12,937 bases of DNA from F23-B02 sp963650165 (GTDB lineage: Bacteria > Bacillota > Clostridia > Oscillospirales > Oscillospiraceae), in NCBI GenBank assembly GCA_963650165.1, contig CAVJKX010000035.1, forward strand, positions 1 to 12,937. The letters run 5' to 3'. The translations under genes and the position numbers were made by a program. The stretch's first letter is position 1. The number at the start of each line of letters is the position of its first letter. Of this stretch, positions 1-7,391 are shown piece by piece. A model generated the notes under the pieces. It was given only the letters and a program-made list of their open reading frames with translations, was not told the origin of the DNA and ran no database searches.

Positions 1-73
1 TCGGGGTGCTCACATTTTGGCGCTCTTTTGCTCGACTTTTATTTTACCGAAAACAGGCTATTGAGTTGATATA

Positions 74-1654
74 TTATTCAATCCAGTCATTCACGGTCAA
101 TGCACTGCCGAGAACCGAGTTGCGTTCGGTTGCGGAAAGCATCAGATGACCAGAATCATTGACGTAAACGCTGGCGCCATAGCGAAAATGAACGCCCATG
201 ACACCGGCTGCGCCGCCGGTACTGGTCATATGGACTTTTTGCAGTTCATCACTGAGGGTCCAGGACGTTGTATCGAGCTGATACAGATAAGCATAATCAT
301 CGAAGGTTGCACCGCTAGTTATGGACCATAGACCGATCATATAGATATCGTTGGTGTTCGCTTCAGTTATCAGACCGATGCCCTGAAAATCCTTATCAAA
401 CGGGAAGCTGCCGACCTCTTCAAACTGCGCGTTTTCGAGACTCTGCGCAGCATTGGCGCGGTATACGTGATAGACGCTGTTTTCGCCGTCCAGATGCGCG
501 ACCATCAGCACATAATATTCCGTACCGTCTGCGGCCGTATACTGCGTGACACCGAGCGCACCGGCTTTATGTCCGACAGACAGATCAAACCCTTCTACAC
601 GGCGCAGCTCGCCAACTTTAAGCGAGCGCAGATCGTACAGATCAACATGAGCGGCGGTATCCTGTTCGGAGGGAACAAAAAGATAGTCGCCTATGACCTG
701 AATACCGCCCGGATGCTTCCAGCCCTCCAGATACGTTTTAAAACCGGTCTTTTCACTGCCGTTCGTTAAACCGGCCACAATATGCGCATAGGAAGCGGTA
801 GAAACACTGTGCGTCAGGAGAGAATAAGCGTTTCCGTTCTGATCTACATATGGCGTATATCCCTGAATGTGGTTTACTGTCGGGTCGTAGCTTCCGGGGA
901 AGCCGTTCAGATTGGTTTTGCTGCCGTTCAAGGGCAGAGCAGCAAACGCTTTCTGAACGTTTTCAAGCTGCGCCGGCTTGGTGCGTGCGATTTCCGGAAT
1001 GGCAAGTGCAGAAAGCGTAATTTCATTCGTGCCGTTGCCGCCGCGCAGGAAAGAAGCATATACCGTTTCGCCTTTCTCGGTCGAGCCGAGCGCAAGGATA
1101 GAATCGGATCCATCGCTGTCTTTTGTATGCTGACCGCAGGTCTGGCCGAACCACCAGTTGTTGCTGAAAGTCGTACTTCCCTGTGCAATACCGACATCGG
1201 GAAACGTGACGGTTTCGCCCTGCGGCATTTGTGCGTTCTGAATGGTGAGGTTTAACTGACCAACAAAAGCAAAATTCAGTGTGTCGGCCGTATGATCGAA
1301 TGTTGTTCGGTCGCCATTCACCGAGTCGCTGTTATAGCCGGACATCTGATCATTGAACCAGTTCGCGACTTTTGCAGAGCCGCTTCGACCGACATCAAAG
1401 GTAAATTTGCCGTCAGACAGAGAAACAACCTTGCCTGCATAATTTCGGTTCTGCGGGTCCTGTCCGTCGGTGATGCTCAAATCATTGAGCGTATAGGTGC
1501 CGTCCACAATGGTAATATCGGAAGCGGAGGTAAATTCGACTTCATTTGTACGGTACGTCATACGGGGCGCAATATCAAATGCGCCTGCATTCAGCGTGCA
1601 GAGCATAGAAACAGAAATAACACTGCTTAAAATCTTCAAACGGGTTTTCTGCAT
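74..1654 (-). CDS. Secreted protein of unknown function, possibly beta-propeller-like
   Basis: A 526-residue protein of no family I can name. The N-terminus is a typical Sec signal peptide: basic MQKTRLK, a hydrophobic stretch, and a likely cut after the NAGA near residue 25, so it should be exported. Residues about 27-240 are rich in Thr, Asn, Gly and Asp with beta-strand-like patterns. Residues about 250-526 contain repeated strand-like segments such as HPGGIQVIGDYLFVPSE and VDLYDLRS, which suggest a propeller; this is inference from pattern only. No LPxTG motif, lipobox or late membrane segment is visible, so it is probably released. The ATG has a good ribosome site (AAAGGA, about 9 bases upstream). 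It lies 93 bp after tctA on the same strand with only a stem-loop between, so it is probably the last gene of the transporter operon. A role in binding or processing the transported compound outside the cell is a guess from position. Confidence 0.8.
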   Translation of the reverse strand: MQKTRLKILSSVISVSMLCTLNAGAFDIAPRMTYRTNEVEFTSASDITIVDGTYTLNDLSITDGQDPQNRNYAGKVVSLSDGKFTFDVGRSGSAKVANWFNDQMSGYNSDSVNGDRTTFDHTADTLNFAFVGQLNLTIQNAQMPQGETVTFPDVGIAQGSTTFSNNWWFGQTCGQHTKDSDGSDSILALGSTEKGETVYASFLRGGNGTNEITLSALAIPEIARTKPAQLENVQKAFAALPLNGSKTNLNGFPGSYDPTVNHIQGYTPYVDQNGNAYSLLTHSVSTASYAHIVAGLTNGSEKTGFKTYLEGWKHPGGIQVIGDYLFVPSEQDTAAHVDLYDLRSLKVGELRRVEGFDLSVGHKAGALGVTQYTAADGTEYYVLMVAHLDGENSVYHVYRANAAQSLENAQFEEVGSFPFDKDFQGIGLITEANTNDIYMIGLWSITSGATFDDYAYLYQLDTTSWTLSDELQKVHMTSTGGAAGVMGVHFRYGASVYVNDSGHLMLSATERNSVLGSALTVNDWIE

Positions 1655-1682
1655 GTTATACTATCCTTTCCAAATTCATATT

Positions 1683-1725
1683 TTTAAGGCAGCACCGACC
1701 GGGGAAAGTACAGCGCTGCCTTAAA
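1683..1725 (-). other. Intercistronic stem-loop between tctA and the secreted-protein gene
   Basis: TTTAAGGCAGC (1683-1693) pairs perfectly over 11 bp with GCTGCCTTAAA (1715-1725), leaving a 21-base loop. The bases after the stem on the minus strand are A-rich (AATATG), and the T-run lies before the stem, so it does not look like a normal intrinsic terminator in either direction. It more likely shapes mRNA decay or causes partial termination. Confidence 0.6.
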
Positions 1726-1747
1726 GTAAAAAAAGAGAGAGTAACAG

Positions 1748-3259
1748 TTACGCTTTATTCTGCTTTGCGAGCTTTTCTGCGACCTTGGCCTTGTGGTTTT
1801 TCCACGCGAATACCGAAACCGATGCGACTGCGATCACGAGGAACAGCAGGCTGATCGGACGGGTAACAAAGATGCTCAGGCTGCCGTCGGACAGCAGCAT
1901 TGCACGGCGGAAATTGTTTTCTGCCAGAGGGCCGAGCACGATGCCCAGCAGGATCGGAACCAGCTGGAAATCCATGCGGCGCAGGAAGTAGGAGATGATA
2001 CCGAAGATCAGGATGATATAAATATCATACAGACGGTTATTGGTCGAGTACGAACCGGCGATGCAGAACGTCAGAACGATGCATGCCAGAATTTCATACG
2101 GTACACGGGTGATATGCGCATAGAACTTGGTAAATACGCGGCCGATCAGATACATGAAAACATTGACAACGATCAGGCCGAGCATGATCGCGTACAGAAT
2201 ATTGCCCTGCTCCTTGAACAGCATCGGGCCGGGAACCATGCCGTGGATCATGAACGCGCCCATCAGGATAGCGGTCGCGCCGTCGCCCGGTACGCCGAGC
2301 GTCAGCATCGGGATCATGGTTGCGCCGCAGGCACCGTTGTTCGCAGACTCGGAGGCTGCAACGCCCTCGATTTCGCCCTCACCGAAGGTTTCCGGATGCT
2401 TGGAGGCCTGCTTGGTCTGGTTGTAGGAGATGAACGCCGCCAGACCGCCGCCGGTGCCCGGGGTCGCGCCGATGATGATGCCGATGAGTGAGCCGAGCAG
2501 GATCGGCTTGCGGCAGCGCTTGTATTCTTCCCTGGTGATCTTGTCCTTGGTGATGGAGGCTGCGCTGACTTCCTTGTGGTCGCGCTTCGGGTTGTACTGC
2601 GATTTCATCATAATCTCGGAAATTGCAAACAGACCGATCAGTGCGATGATTAAGTCGATACCACTCATCAGATTGAGATTGCCGAAGGTGAAGCGGGTCG
2701 TGCCGCTGATGTTGTCCATGCCGATGGTGGACATGAAGATACCGATGCAGGCGCCGATCAGGCCCTTGAAAATGTTCTTGTTCGACACGCCGGCAATGAC
2801 CGACAAACCGAATACTGCCAGCGCCAGATACTCCGCAGGGCCGAACAGCAGGGTGATCTTTGCGATCTGCGGCGCGAGGAACAGCAGCGCGAACGCACTG
2901 AGCAGGCCGCCTATCGTTGAAGCGAACAGCGCCATCGACAAGGCTTTATATGCCTGACCCTTGCGCGCCATCGGATAGCCGTCGAACAGCGTTGCGGCGT
3001 TCGCCGAGGTGCCCGGCGTGTTGATCAGGATTGCGGTGATCGAGCCGCCGTAGGTACCGCCGCAGTAGATCGCCAGCAGCATGAGGATCGCCGTGGTCGG
3101 CTCCATGCCGTAGGTCAGCGGAATACAGAGGATGATGCCGAGGTCAGAGGTCAGGCCCGGAATAGCGCCGACAACGATGCCGAGCGCGAGGCCGACCGGG
3201 ATGATGAGAAAGTGCTGCCAGTTCAAAAGAAGATGCAGTCCCTGTAAAAATAGATCCAT
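1748..3259 (-). CDS. tctA: Tripartite tricarboxylate transporter, large permease subunit TctA
   Basis: The 503-residue integral membrane subunit of a tripartite tricarboxylate transporter (TTT), which moves a carboxylate brought by the TctC binding protein, driven by ion gradients. The family signatures are clear: GAIPGL at residues 31-36, the GGTYGGSITAILINTPGT stretch near residue 70 followed by DGYPMARKG, and a second internal-repeat signature GATPGTGGGLAAF in the middle. About a dozen hydrophobic segments run through the protein, and the C-terminus is a short lysine-rich tail. The length is normal for the family. The start is fixed by AGGAGG six bases upstream. It begins 15 bp after the tctB stop, so the two are surely co-transcribed. 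The substrate (citrate, tartrate, other dicarboxylates or aromatic acids in known members) cannot be read from the sequence. Confidence 0.95.
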   Translation of the reverse strand: MDLFLQGLHLLLNWQHFLIIPVGLALGIVVGAIPGLTSDLGIILCIPLTYGMEPTTAILMLLAIYCGGTYGGSITAILINTPGTSANAATLFDGYPMARKGQAYKALSMALFASTIGGLLSAFALLFLAPQIAKITLLFGPAEYLALAVFGLSVIAGVSNKNIFKGLIGACIGIFMSTIGMDNISGTTRFTFGNLNLMSGIDLIIALIGLFAISEIMMKSQYNPKRDHKEVSAASITKDKITREEYKRCRKPILLGSLIGIIIGATPGTGGGLAAFISYNQTKQASKHPETFGEGEIEGVAASESANNGACGATMIPMLTLGVPGDGATAILMGAFMIHGMVPGPMLFKEQGNILYAIMLGLIVVNVFMYLIGRVFTKFYAHITRVPYEILACIVLTFCIAGSYSTNNRLYDIYIILIFGIISYFLRRMDFQLVPILLGIVLGPLAENNFRRAMLLSDGSLSIFVTRPISLLFLVIAVASVSVFAWKNHKAKVAEKLAKQNKA

Positions 3260-3274
3260 GAATATCCTCCTCTC

Positions 3275-3739
3275 TTACGGCAGCGAGATGTGCAGCAGCA
3301 CACCGAAAACATAGTAGACAATGCCGACCATGGCAATCGGGATCGCGTAATAATACCATTTGCGAGCGCCATAAAAAATCAGGATAGCGACCGCAAGAAT
3401 AATGGTAGAGGCGATAAAGCCCAAAATACCGATGATAAAGCAATATGCAATCAGAAATAGCGCAAAAACGACCGAACGCATCTCATTCTTGAAAGATTCA
3501 GAATGGAATGTGTCTTTATTGATGACAACTTCCTTTTTCTCGTCCGAGAAAATGCCTTGTATCAGCAGCGCCGCCGAGAAGATGAACAATCCGCCGATCG
3601 CGACGCGCGGAATGGTCTGCGCGTTGATCGAGGAAGTTTCCATCGTTTGAATTTGCGAAGGAATCAGCAGCCACAGAACAGCTGCCACGATTACAAATAC
3701 TGCACCGGCAATCATTTCAGAATTGTACTTAATTTTCAT
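3275..3739 (-). CDS. tctB: Tripartite tricarboxylate transporter, small membrane subunit TctB
   Basis: A 154-residue hydrophobic protein with about five membrane segments: MIAGAVFVIVAAVLWLLI near the start, a pair around AIGGLFIFSAALLIQGIF, a long double hairpin in the middle, and a C-terminal segment before LLHISLP. Sequence conservation in TctB is poor; size, topology and place between tctC and tctA identify it. I chose the ATG at 3739, which begins MKIKYNSEM and has GAGG eight bases upstream. A GTG 30 bases further out lies inside the upstream stem-loop and has no ribosome site. A short charged loop (residues about 60-80, rich in Lys and Glu) separates the second and third membrane segments. 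It supports TctA in the membrane complex. Confidence 0.9.
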   Translation of the reverse strand: MKIKYNSEMIAGAVFVIVAAVLWLLIPSQIQTMETSSINAQTIPRVAIGGLFIFSAALLIQGIFSDEKKEVVINKDTFHSESFKNEMRSVVFALFLIAYCFIIGILGFIASTIILAVAILIFYGARKWYYYAIPIAMVGIVYYVFGVLLHISLP

Positions 3740-3759
3740 ACAGATTACCTCGAATAAGC

Positions 3760-3787
3760 GGTGCTGCACCTTTTCGGATGCAGCACC
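3760..3787 (-). other. Intercistronic stem-loop between tctC and tctB
   Basis: GGTGCTGCA (3760-3768) pairs perfectly over 9 bp with TGCAGCACC (3779-3787) around a 10-base loop, 12 bases after the tctC stop. No U-run follows on the minus strand (CGCTTATTCG), so full termination is unlikely. Hairpins at this place are known in binding-protein transporter operons such as malE-malF, where they protect the binding-protein mRNA from 3' decay and allow more binding protein than permease. That role is inferred here. Confidence 0.7.
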
Positions 3788-3799
3788 ATGCGTTGACTG

Positions 3800-4816
3800 T
3801 TACTTGAGCAGCGGAATGTAAGCACTCATTGCTTCGGTCTGATCGGAGATCATGCTCTTGATCTCGTCTTCCGTAGCAGGCCATGCTTCCATGCCGAGGT
3901 CTGCCATGAACTTCTGGAAGTCCTCGTCTGCGTAAACCTTCTGGATGAACTCGGTCAGCTTGGCCTTTGCGTCATCAGGTACGCTGGAGCGGACTGCGAA
4001 GTAGTCCATGCCGGTGAACTCAACGTCGATGCCCTGATCCTTGAAGGACGGGATGTGGCCGATGCCGTCAACGTCAATGCCGTCCGGGATAAAGGTGCCG
4101 AGGCAGTTGAACTCGCCGTTGATGACGTAGTCGCGGTAAACCGGAGGAGAACCGATGGCAACGTCAACGTGGCCGCCGCTGAGCGCGTTGATGGCGTCCT
4201 GACCGCCGTCATACGGGATAGCCTCTGCCGGAATGTCCAGCTTCTTGAACAGCACGGAGATCATCGTGTAGCTGTCGTTGCCGGGGCCACCGGTGGTCGC
4301 ATACTTGATGGTGTTGCCCTTTGCAGCATAGGCCTTGAGGTCGTCGATCGAAGCCAGACCGCTCTTGGAGTTGGTCAGTACGACGAACTCGGTGGTGCGC
4401 ATGCCGATGAGCGGGGTGATGTCGTCGAGCGTGTAGTTAACGTTCTGGAAGCTCGGGGTGAGCGAGAACAGCGGGCCGTTTGCAACGACCATCGTGTAGC
4501 CGTCGTCTGCCGCCTGAAGTGCTGCGTTCATCGCGATGGTGCCTGCGCCGCCGGTCTTGTTCTCAACGATGACCGGAACGCCCAGATATTTGTCGCCGTA
4601 GGATGCGACCTGACGGGCGATGGTGTCGGGGCCGCCGCCAAGGCTCCACGGCATGATGATCGTGACCGACTTGGTCGGGAAATCGCTTGCGCTGCTGCCG
4701 CCTCCGGAGCTGCCGCCTCCGCCGCTTGACGAGCCGCCGCCCGAACCGCTGCATGCGGTCATGCCGAGTGCCATTGCACCTGCCATCAACGCCGCCAATA
4801 ATCTCTTACCCTTCAT
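3800..4816 (-). CDS. tctC: Tripartite tricarboxylate transporter substrate-binding lipoprotein TctC
   Basis: A 338-residue extracytoplasmic solute-binding protein of the Bug/TctC family. A lipoprotein signal ends in MTAC with the modified Cys at residue 22, so the mature protein is anchored to the outer face of the membrane. It is followed by an unusual Gly/Ser-only linker (about residues 23-42), a flexible tether. The binding domain then starts: FPTKSVTIIMPWSLGGGPDT matches the family's P-x-GG-x-x-D motif, followed by VENKTGGAGT and, later, IPYDGGQDAINALSGGHVD, all typical of Bug proteins. The start is supported by GGAGG seven bases upstream, preceded by a purine-rich leader. It sits 45 bp after the metallo-hydrolase gene without a terminator between. 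TctB and TctA follow. Substrate is unknown, though Bug proteins commonly bind carboxylates. Confidence 0.95.
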   Translation of the reverse strand: MKGKRLLAALMAGAMALGMTACSGSGGGSSSGGGGSSGGGSSASDFPTKSVTIIMPWSLGGGPDTIARQVASYGDKYLGVPVIVENKTGGAGTIAMNAALQAADDGYTMVVANGPLFSLTPSFQNVNYTLDDITPLIGMRTTEFVVLTNSKSGLASIDDLKAYAAKGNTIKYATTGGPGNDSYTMISVLFKKLDIPAEAIPYDGGQDAINALSGGHVDVAIGSPPVYRDYVINGEFNCLGTFIPDGIDVDGIGHIPSFKDQGIDVEFTGMDYFAVRSSVPDDAKAKLTEFIQKVYADEDFQKFMADLGMEAWPATEDEIKSMISDQTEAMSAYIPLLK

Positions 4817-4861
4817 AATTGTTCCTCCATTCTTTTTTCTTTTCTGTACTCTACTCTGTGA

Positions 4862-5839
4862 TTATTTTACAAATTCCACTTGAATACCATCAGAATTCAT
4901 AAGCAAGGTCGTTGCCCGGAAACCATCGGGCTGGGAAAAATAAGGGGGATACTCACGCTCGTCCGTGAACAGGAAGCGCAGCGGCCGGTCGGAAAGCCAT
5001 GCGGTCAGCTTTTCGTATACCTCGGCGTTCGCGCTGTTGTAGCGGCGGTCAGAGGCCGAGGTCGTGATCACATACTCGAGCGGCATCTGCTTCATGAGAG
5101 CCTCATCGATGCAGTCACGCTGACCGTGATGCGGCAGTTTGAGAACGTTCACATTTTGAAGCAAAGAAACCGGCACTTCATCCCAGATGTTCGGACAGCT
5201 GTCCGCTGCATCCAGAAGAACATTTCTGCCGTCGGTGATCTTCAGCAGCATACTGGTCTGGTTGGATGTTGTGTCAAGCAGCGTGAGCAGCTCGGTTATC
5301 TCGGTATCCGTACTGTCCGGTGCGTAAATACGCCGCAAACGGTCGGTATACTGCTGCAATTCGCAATTTCGAGGTGTTAAAACCTGTGCGCTGATCTGGT
5401 CGGTCAACTGGAGCCTGCCGCCTGCTTTCAGCGTCTTTACCGGCGTGCCTTGTGCTTCGGCGTGCCGCAGGATGCGGACAAAAGCATTAAGAGCCGCCGT
5501 GTAAAGGGGAACGCTCCGCGCTGCATCGGGCAGCGGTGTGAGAGGACGCGCTCCGGCGAAAACATCCAGCGGATAGGGGGTGTAAATCACATCTGCTGTC
5601 ACGGAATTCAGAACTTTTTCCAGTCCGCAGACATGATCTTCGTGAATATGGGAGATGAAAACGGCATCCAGATGCGAAATATGTTGTTCCTTCAGATAAT
5701 CCGACGCACGGATGCGGTAGGGGTCGCCTGCGAACTCGCTTTCCAGATCACTGCCGCCATCAATGAGCGCAGTGTAACCGTTTTCATTTTGCAATAAAAT
5801 ACAATCGCCATATCCCACGTTGACGAAAGTTGCTTTCAT
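4862..5839 (-). CDS. Soluble metallo-beta-lactamase-fold hydrolase, ComEC C-terminal-domain-like
   Basis: A 325-residue cytoplasmic protein with the metallo-beta-lactamase fold of the type found at the C-terminus of the DNA-uptake channel ComEC. From the chosen start, the visible motifs are VNVGYGDC near residue 7, IDGG at 26-29, the metal site HIHEDH at 64-69, NQTSMLL near 193, LLDAAD at 208-213 where ComEC-type proteins usually have LTGD, and LPHHGQRD with the HHG at 237-239. The metal-binding set looks complete, so activity is likely; the substrate is unknown (phosphodiester, lactone or thioester are options). There is no signal peptide and no membrane part. The ATG at 5839 follows GAGGAG by eight bases; a GTG five codons upstream overlaps that ribosome site and is rejected. 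It lies between the regulator and the transporter and may act on the imported compound. Confidence 0.88.
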   Translation of the reverse strand: MKATFVNVGYGDCILLQNENGYTALIDGGSDLESEFAGDPYRIRASDYLKEQHISHLDAVFISHIHEDHVCGLEKVLNSVTADVIYTPYPLDVFAGARPLTPLPDAARSVPLYTAALNAFVRILRHAEAQGTPVKTLKAGGRLQLTDQISAQVLTPRNCELQQYTDRLRRIYAPDSTDTEITELLTLLDTTSNQTSMLLKITDGRNVLLDAADSCPNIWDEVPVSLLQNVNVLKLPHHGQRDCIDEALMKQMPLEYVITTSASDRRYNSANAEVYEKLTAWLSDRPLRFLFTDEREYPPYFSQPDGFRATTLLMNSDGIQVEFVK

Positions 5840-5859
5840 GGCATCACTCCTCACATCTG

Positions 5860-5883
5860 GAAACAGTTTTAGGGGGCTGTTTC
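5860..5883 (-). other. Short stem-loop between lacI-family gene and hydrolase gene
   Basis: GAAACAG (5860-5866) pairs with CTGTTTC (5877-5883) over 7 bp with a 10-base loop, eight bases after the regulator stop codon. Only TTTCC follows on the minus strand, so it would be a weak or partial terminator at most. It may allow read-through from the regulator promoter to the genes behind it. Confidence 0.45.
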
Positions 5884-5891
5884 TTGGGAAA

Positions 5892-6887
5892 TCAGGTCGA
5901 GGAGCGGATAATGAGCCGTGTCGGTGTGTTGATCCAGTATTCTTCGATCGGATTTCCGTCTATCATATCAAACAGCTTTTGTGCTGCAAGATGTCCCATC
6001 TGTTGCTTGTCGATATGAACCGTAGTCAATTCCGGCTCAATGATACGGCTGTTATCGCTGTCGTCAAAACCGACGATCGCAAGATCCTGCGGTACGCGAA
6101 GCCCTGCGCGGAGCGCAGCCTTGATTGCACCGATCGCAATCGTATCGTTCGTGCAGAAGAATGCGGTCGGACGATCCGGCATGCCGAGAATGGAGGAGAT
6201 GTACTGCTCTGCGGCCTCCATGGTAGGCTCGGTATCCTGCACAAAACGCATATCCAGCGGCAAATCGTGCTTTTTCAGTACGCTGACGTAGCCGTTGTAG
6301 CGTGCGTTGTAGATTTCGGGGGAAAATGCGCCGGCAAGCAGGCCGATTCTGCGATGGCCGCGTTCATACAGGTGCTCCATGGCCTGCACGGCACCGTTGT
6401 AGTTGTCTGCGGTGACGCACAGCAGATCATCGAGCTCCATGCGGTTGTTCAGCAGCACCATCGGGATGTTGTGCTTGCGGAAGCTGAGAATGCTCTGGTA
6501 ATCGGTCTGACCGGCGAGAATAACGCCGTCCATATGCTTTTTGATGTAAAGCTCGCCGTTCGGGAGCCGTACATCGTGGTCGGTCGAGATAAATGCGCTG
6601 TAGCCGTGGCGGTTGCATTCCTGGAGAACTGCCTCGAGGATTGGGGAATAAAACGGGTTCAAAACGACCGGATATTGTTTCTCATGGATGATAAATGCAA
6701 TGTTTTCGGTCTGTTTGGTCACCATAGCACGCGCGATCGCATTCGGCGCGTAGTTAAGCGCTTTTGCAGCGGCATAAATTTTTTCTCGCGTTTCCGGCTT
6801 CACACAGTCCGGCGAAGCATAGGCGCGAGACACGGTAGCTTTGGAGTAACCACTCAGTTTCGCAACGTCGATAATTGTGGCTGGCAT
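5892..6887 (-). CDS. LacI-family transcriptional regulator
   Basis: A 331-residue regulator with a classical LacI/GalR layout. The N-terminal helix-turn-helix is seen in TIIDVAKLSGYSKATVSRAY (residues about 4-23), followed by the hinge region with LNYAPNAIARAM. The rest is the periplasmic-binding-protein-like effector domain: NIAFIIHEK, MDGVILAG, the HLYERGHRRIGLLAG signature, AFFCTNDTIAIGAIKAAL, and VGFDDSDNSRIIEPELTTVHID near the end. Length is normal. The ATG has AAAGGAGG five bases upstream. It is the first gene after a strong promoter and is followed by the hydrolase and transporter genes on the same strand, so it probably senses a ligand related to the transported compound and controls its own operon. 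Repressor or activator action cannot be decided from sequence. Confidence 0.95.
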   Translation of the reverse strand: MPATIIDVAKLSGYSKATVSRAYASPDCVKPETREKIYAAAKALNYAPNAIARAMVTKQTENIAFIIHEKQYPVVLNPFYSPILEAVLQECNRHGYSAFISTDHDVRLPNGELYIKKHMDGVILAGQTDYQSILSFRKHNIPMVLLNNRMELDDLLCVTADNYNGAVQAMEHLYERGHRRIGLLAGAFSPEIYNARYNGYVSVLKKHDLPLDMRFVQDTEPTMEAAEQYISSILGMPDRPTAFFCTNDTIAIGAIKAALRAGLRVPQDLAIVGFDDSDNSRIIEPELTTVHIDKQQMGHLAAQKLFDMIDGNPIEEYWINTPTRLIIRSST

Positions 6888-6904
6888 GGTATCCTCCTTT
6901 CAAT

Positions 6905-6917
6905 GAGAACGGTTACA
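6905..6917 (-). promoter_or_regulatory. Possible LacI-family operator downstream of the promoter
   Basis: Between the predicted transcription start (about 6927) and the regulator's ribosome site, the minus strand reads TGTAACCGTTCTC, with the dyad core AACCGTT. The symmetry covers only about 7 bp, so this is a weak candidate. Its place at about +10 to +22 would suit autorepression. Confidence 0.25.
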
Positions 6918-6933
6918 TTCCGTTGATATATTT

Positions 6934-6962
6934 ATTATAGTCAGTAATCTTTTGAACGTCAA
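6934..6962 (-). promoter_or_regulatory. Sigma-70-type promoter of the lacI-transporter operon
   Basis: On the minus strand a -35 box TTGACG (6962-6957) is followed after exactly 17 bp by a perfect -10 box TATAAT (6939-6934). Transcription would start near 6927 and leave a leader of about 40 bases before the regulator ATG. This is the only clear promoter seen for the six minus-strand genes. Confidence 0.8.
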
Positions 6963-7089
6963 TATCAATTTTGTGAAATGTGCTCGATTTGTCGCGATTA
7001 ACAAACCCATACGGTATCATTTTAGCCAAAATGCTGAAAAGTATAGCAAAATATCCAAAAGCACACGTAGAAACATTGACCCACATATC

Positions 7090-7242
7090 TCGAATTCGAA
7101 ACATGCGTTCAATGTTTTCTGACATCAACGCTTGCTAATCTCAGACCTTTCAACTTATCTCCAATACTGTTCTTGTGTGTTTTATGCTTTTTTCGAACGT
7201 TTTTCGAAAAAAGTTGTGTATACATATTGTGTATGTGTATAC
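7090..7242. repeat. Cluster of inverted repeats in the lacI / ATPase intergenic region
   Basis: The 504-bp gap 6888-7391 holds no convincing gene but several dyads. TCGAATTCGA is a 10-bp palindrome at 7090-7099. CTTTTTTCGAA (7187-7197) and TTCGAAAAAAG (7203-7213) form a perfect 11-bp inverted repeat with a 5-base centre. GTATACATA (7218-7226) and TATGTGTATAC (7232-7242) form an imperfect one right beside it. TTCGAA occurs three times in this stretch. No U-run follows the stems, so binding sites for a regulator are more likely than terminators. Confidence 0.55.
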
Positions 7243-7316
7243 TGTTTTCCCAGATTCTTCCGATACATAAATCTGTTCTCTGCCGCAGAAAATAGGGCTG
7301 CCGATTGCGCGGCGGC

Positions 7317-7345
7317 TTGCGGCGTCAAACCCAATGTGCTACAAT
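7317..7345 (+). promoter_or_regulatory. Predicted promoter of the DUF4143 ATPase gene
   Basis: TTGCGG (7317-7322), 17 bp, then TACAAT (7340-7345) preceded by TG plus one base (extended -10). Start of transcription would fall near 7352, about 40 bases before the ATG at 7392. Confidence 0.6.
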
Positions 7346-7391
7346 ATCATTACTAAAAAACGTGCACGGCACAAAATTTAGGAGTGATTAC

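Noticed and set aside
1683..1740. Intrinsic terminator ending the transporter operon after tctA
   Set aside because: The stem is good but the T-run is on the wrong side for the minus strand, and A-rich sequence follows in the plus direction, so I list it as a stem-loop only.
3740..3769. Upstream GTG start for TctB at 3769
   Set aside because: It lies within the intercistronic hairpin and has no ribosome site, whereas the ATG at 3739 has GAGG at good distance.
5820..6926. Long plus-strand frame of 368 residues opposite the LacI-family gene
   Set aside because: It is the antisense of a clear LacI-family protein, has no ribosome site or family motifs, and is rich in Cys, His and Val as expected for a shadow frame.
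6913..7128. Minus-strand frame of 71 residues in the lacI-ATPase gap
   Set aside because: It runs across the strong lacI promoter, has no ribosome site, and shows no domain; I treat it as non-coding.
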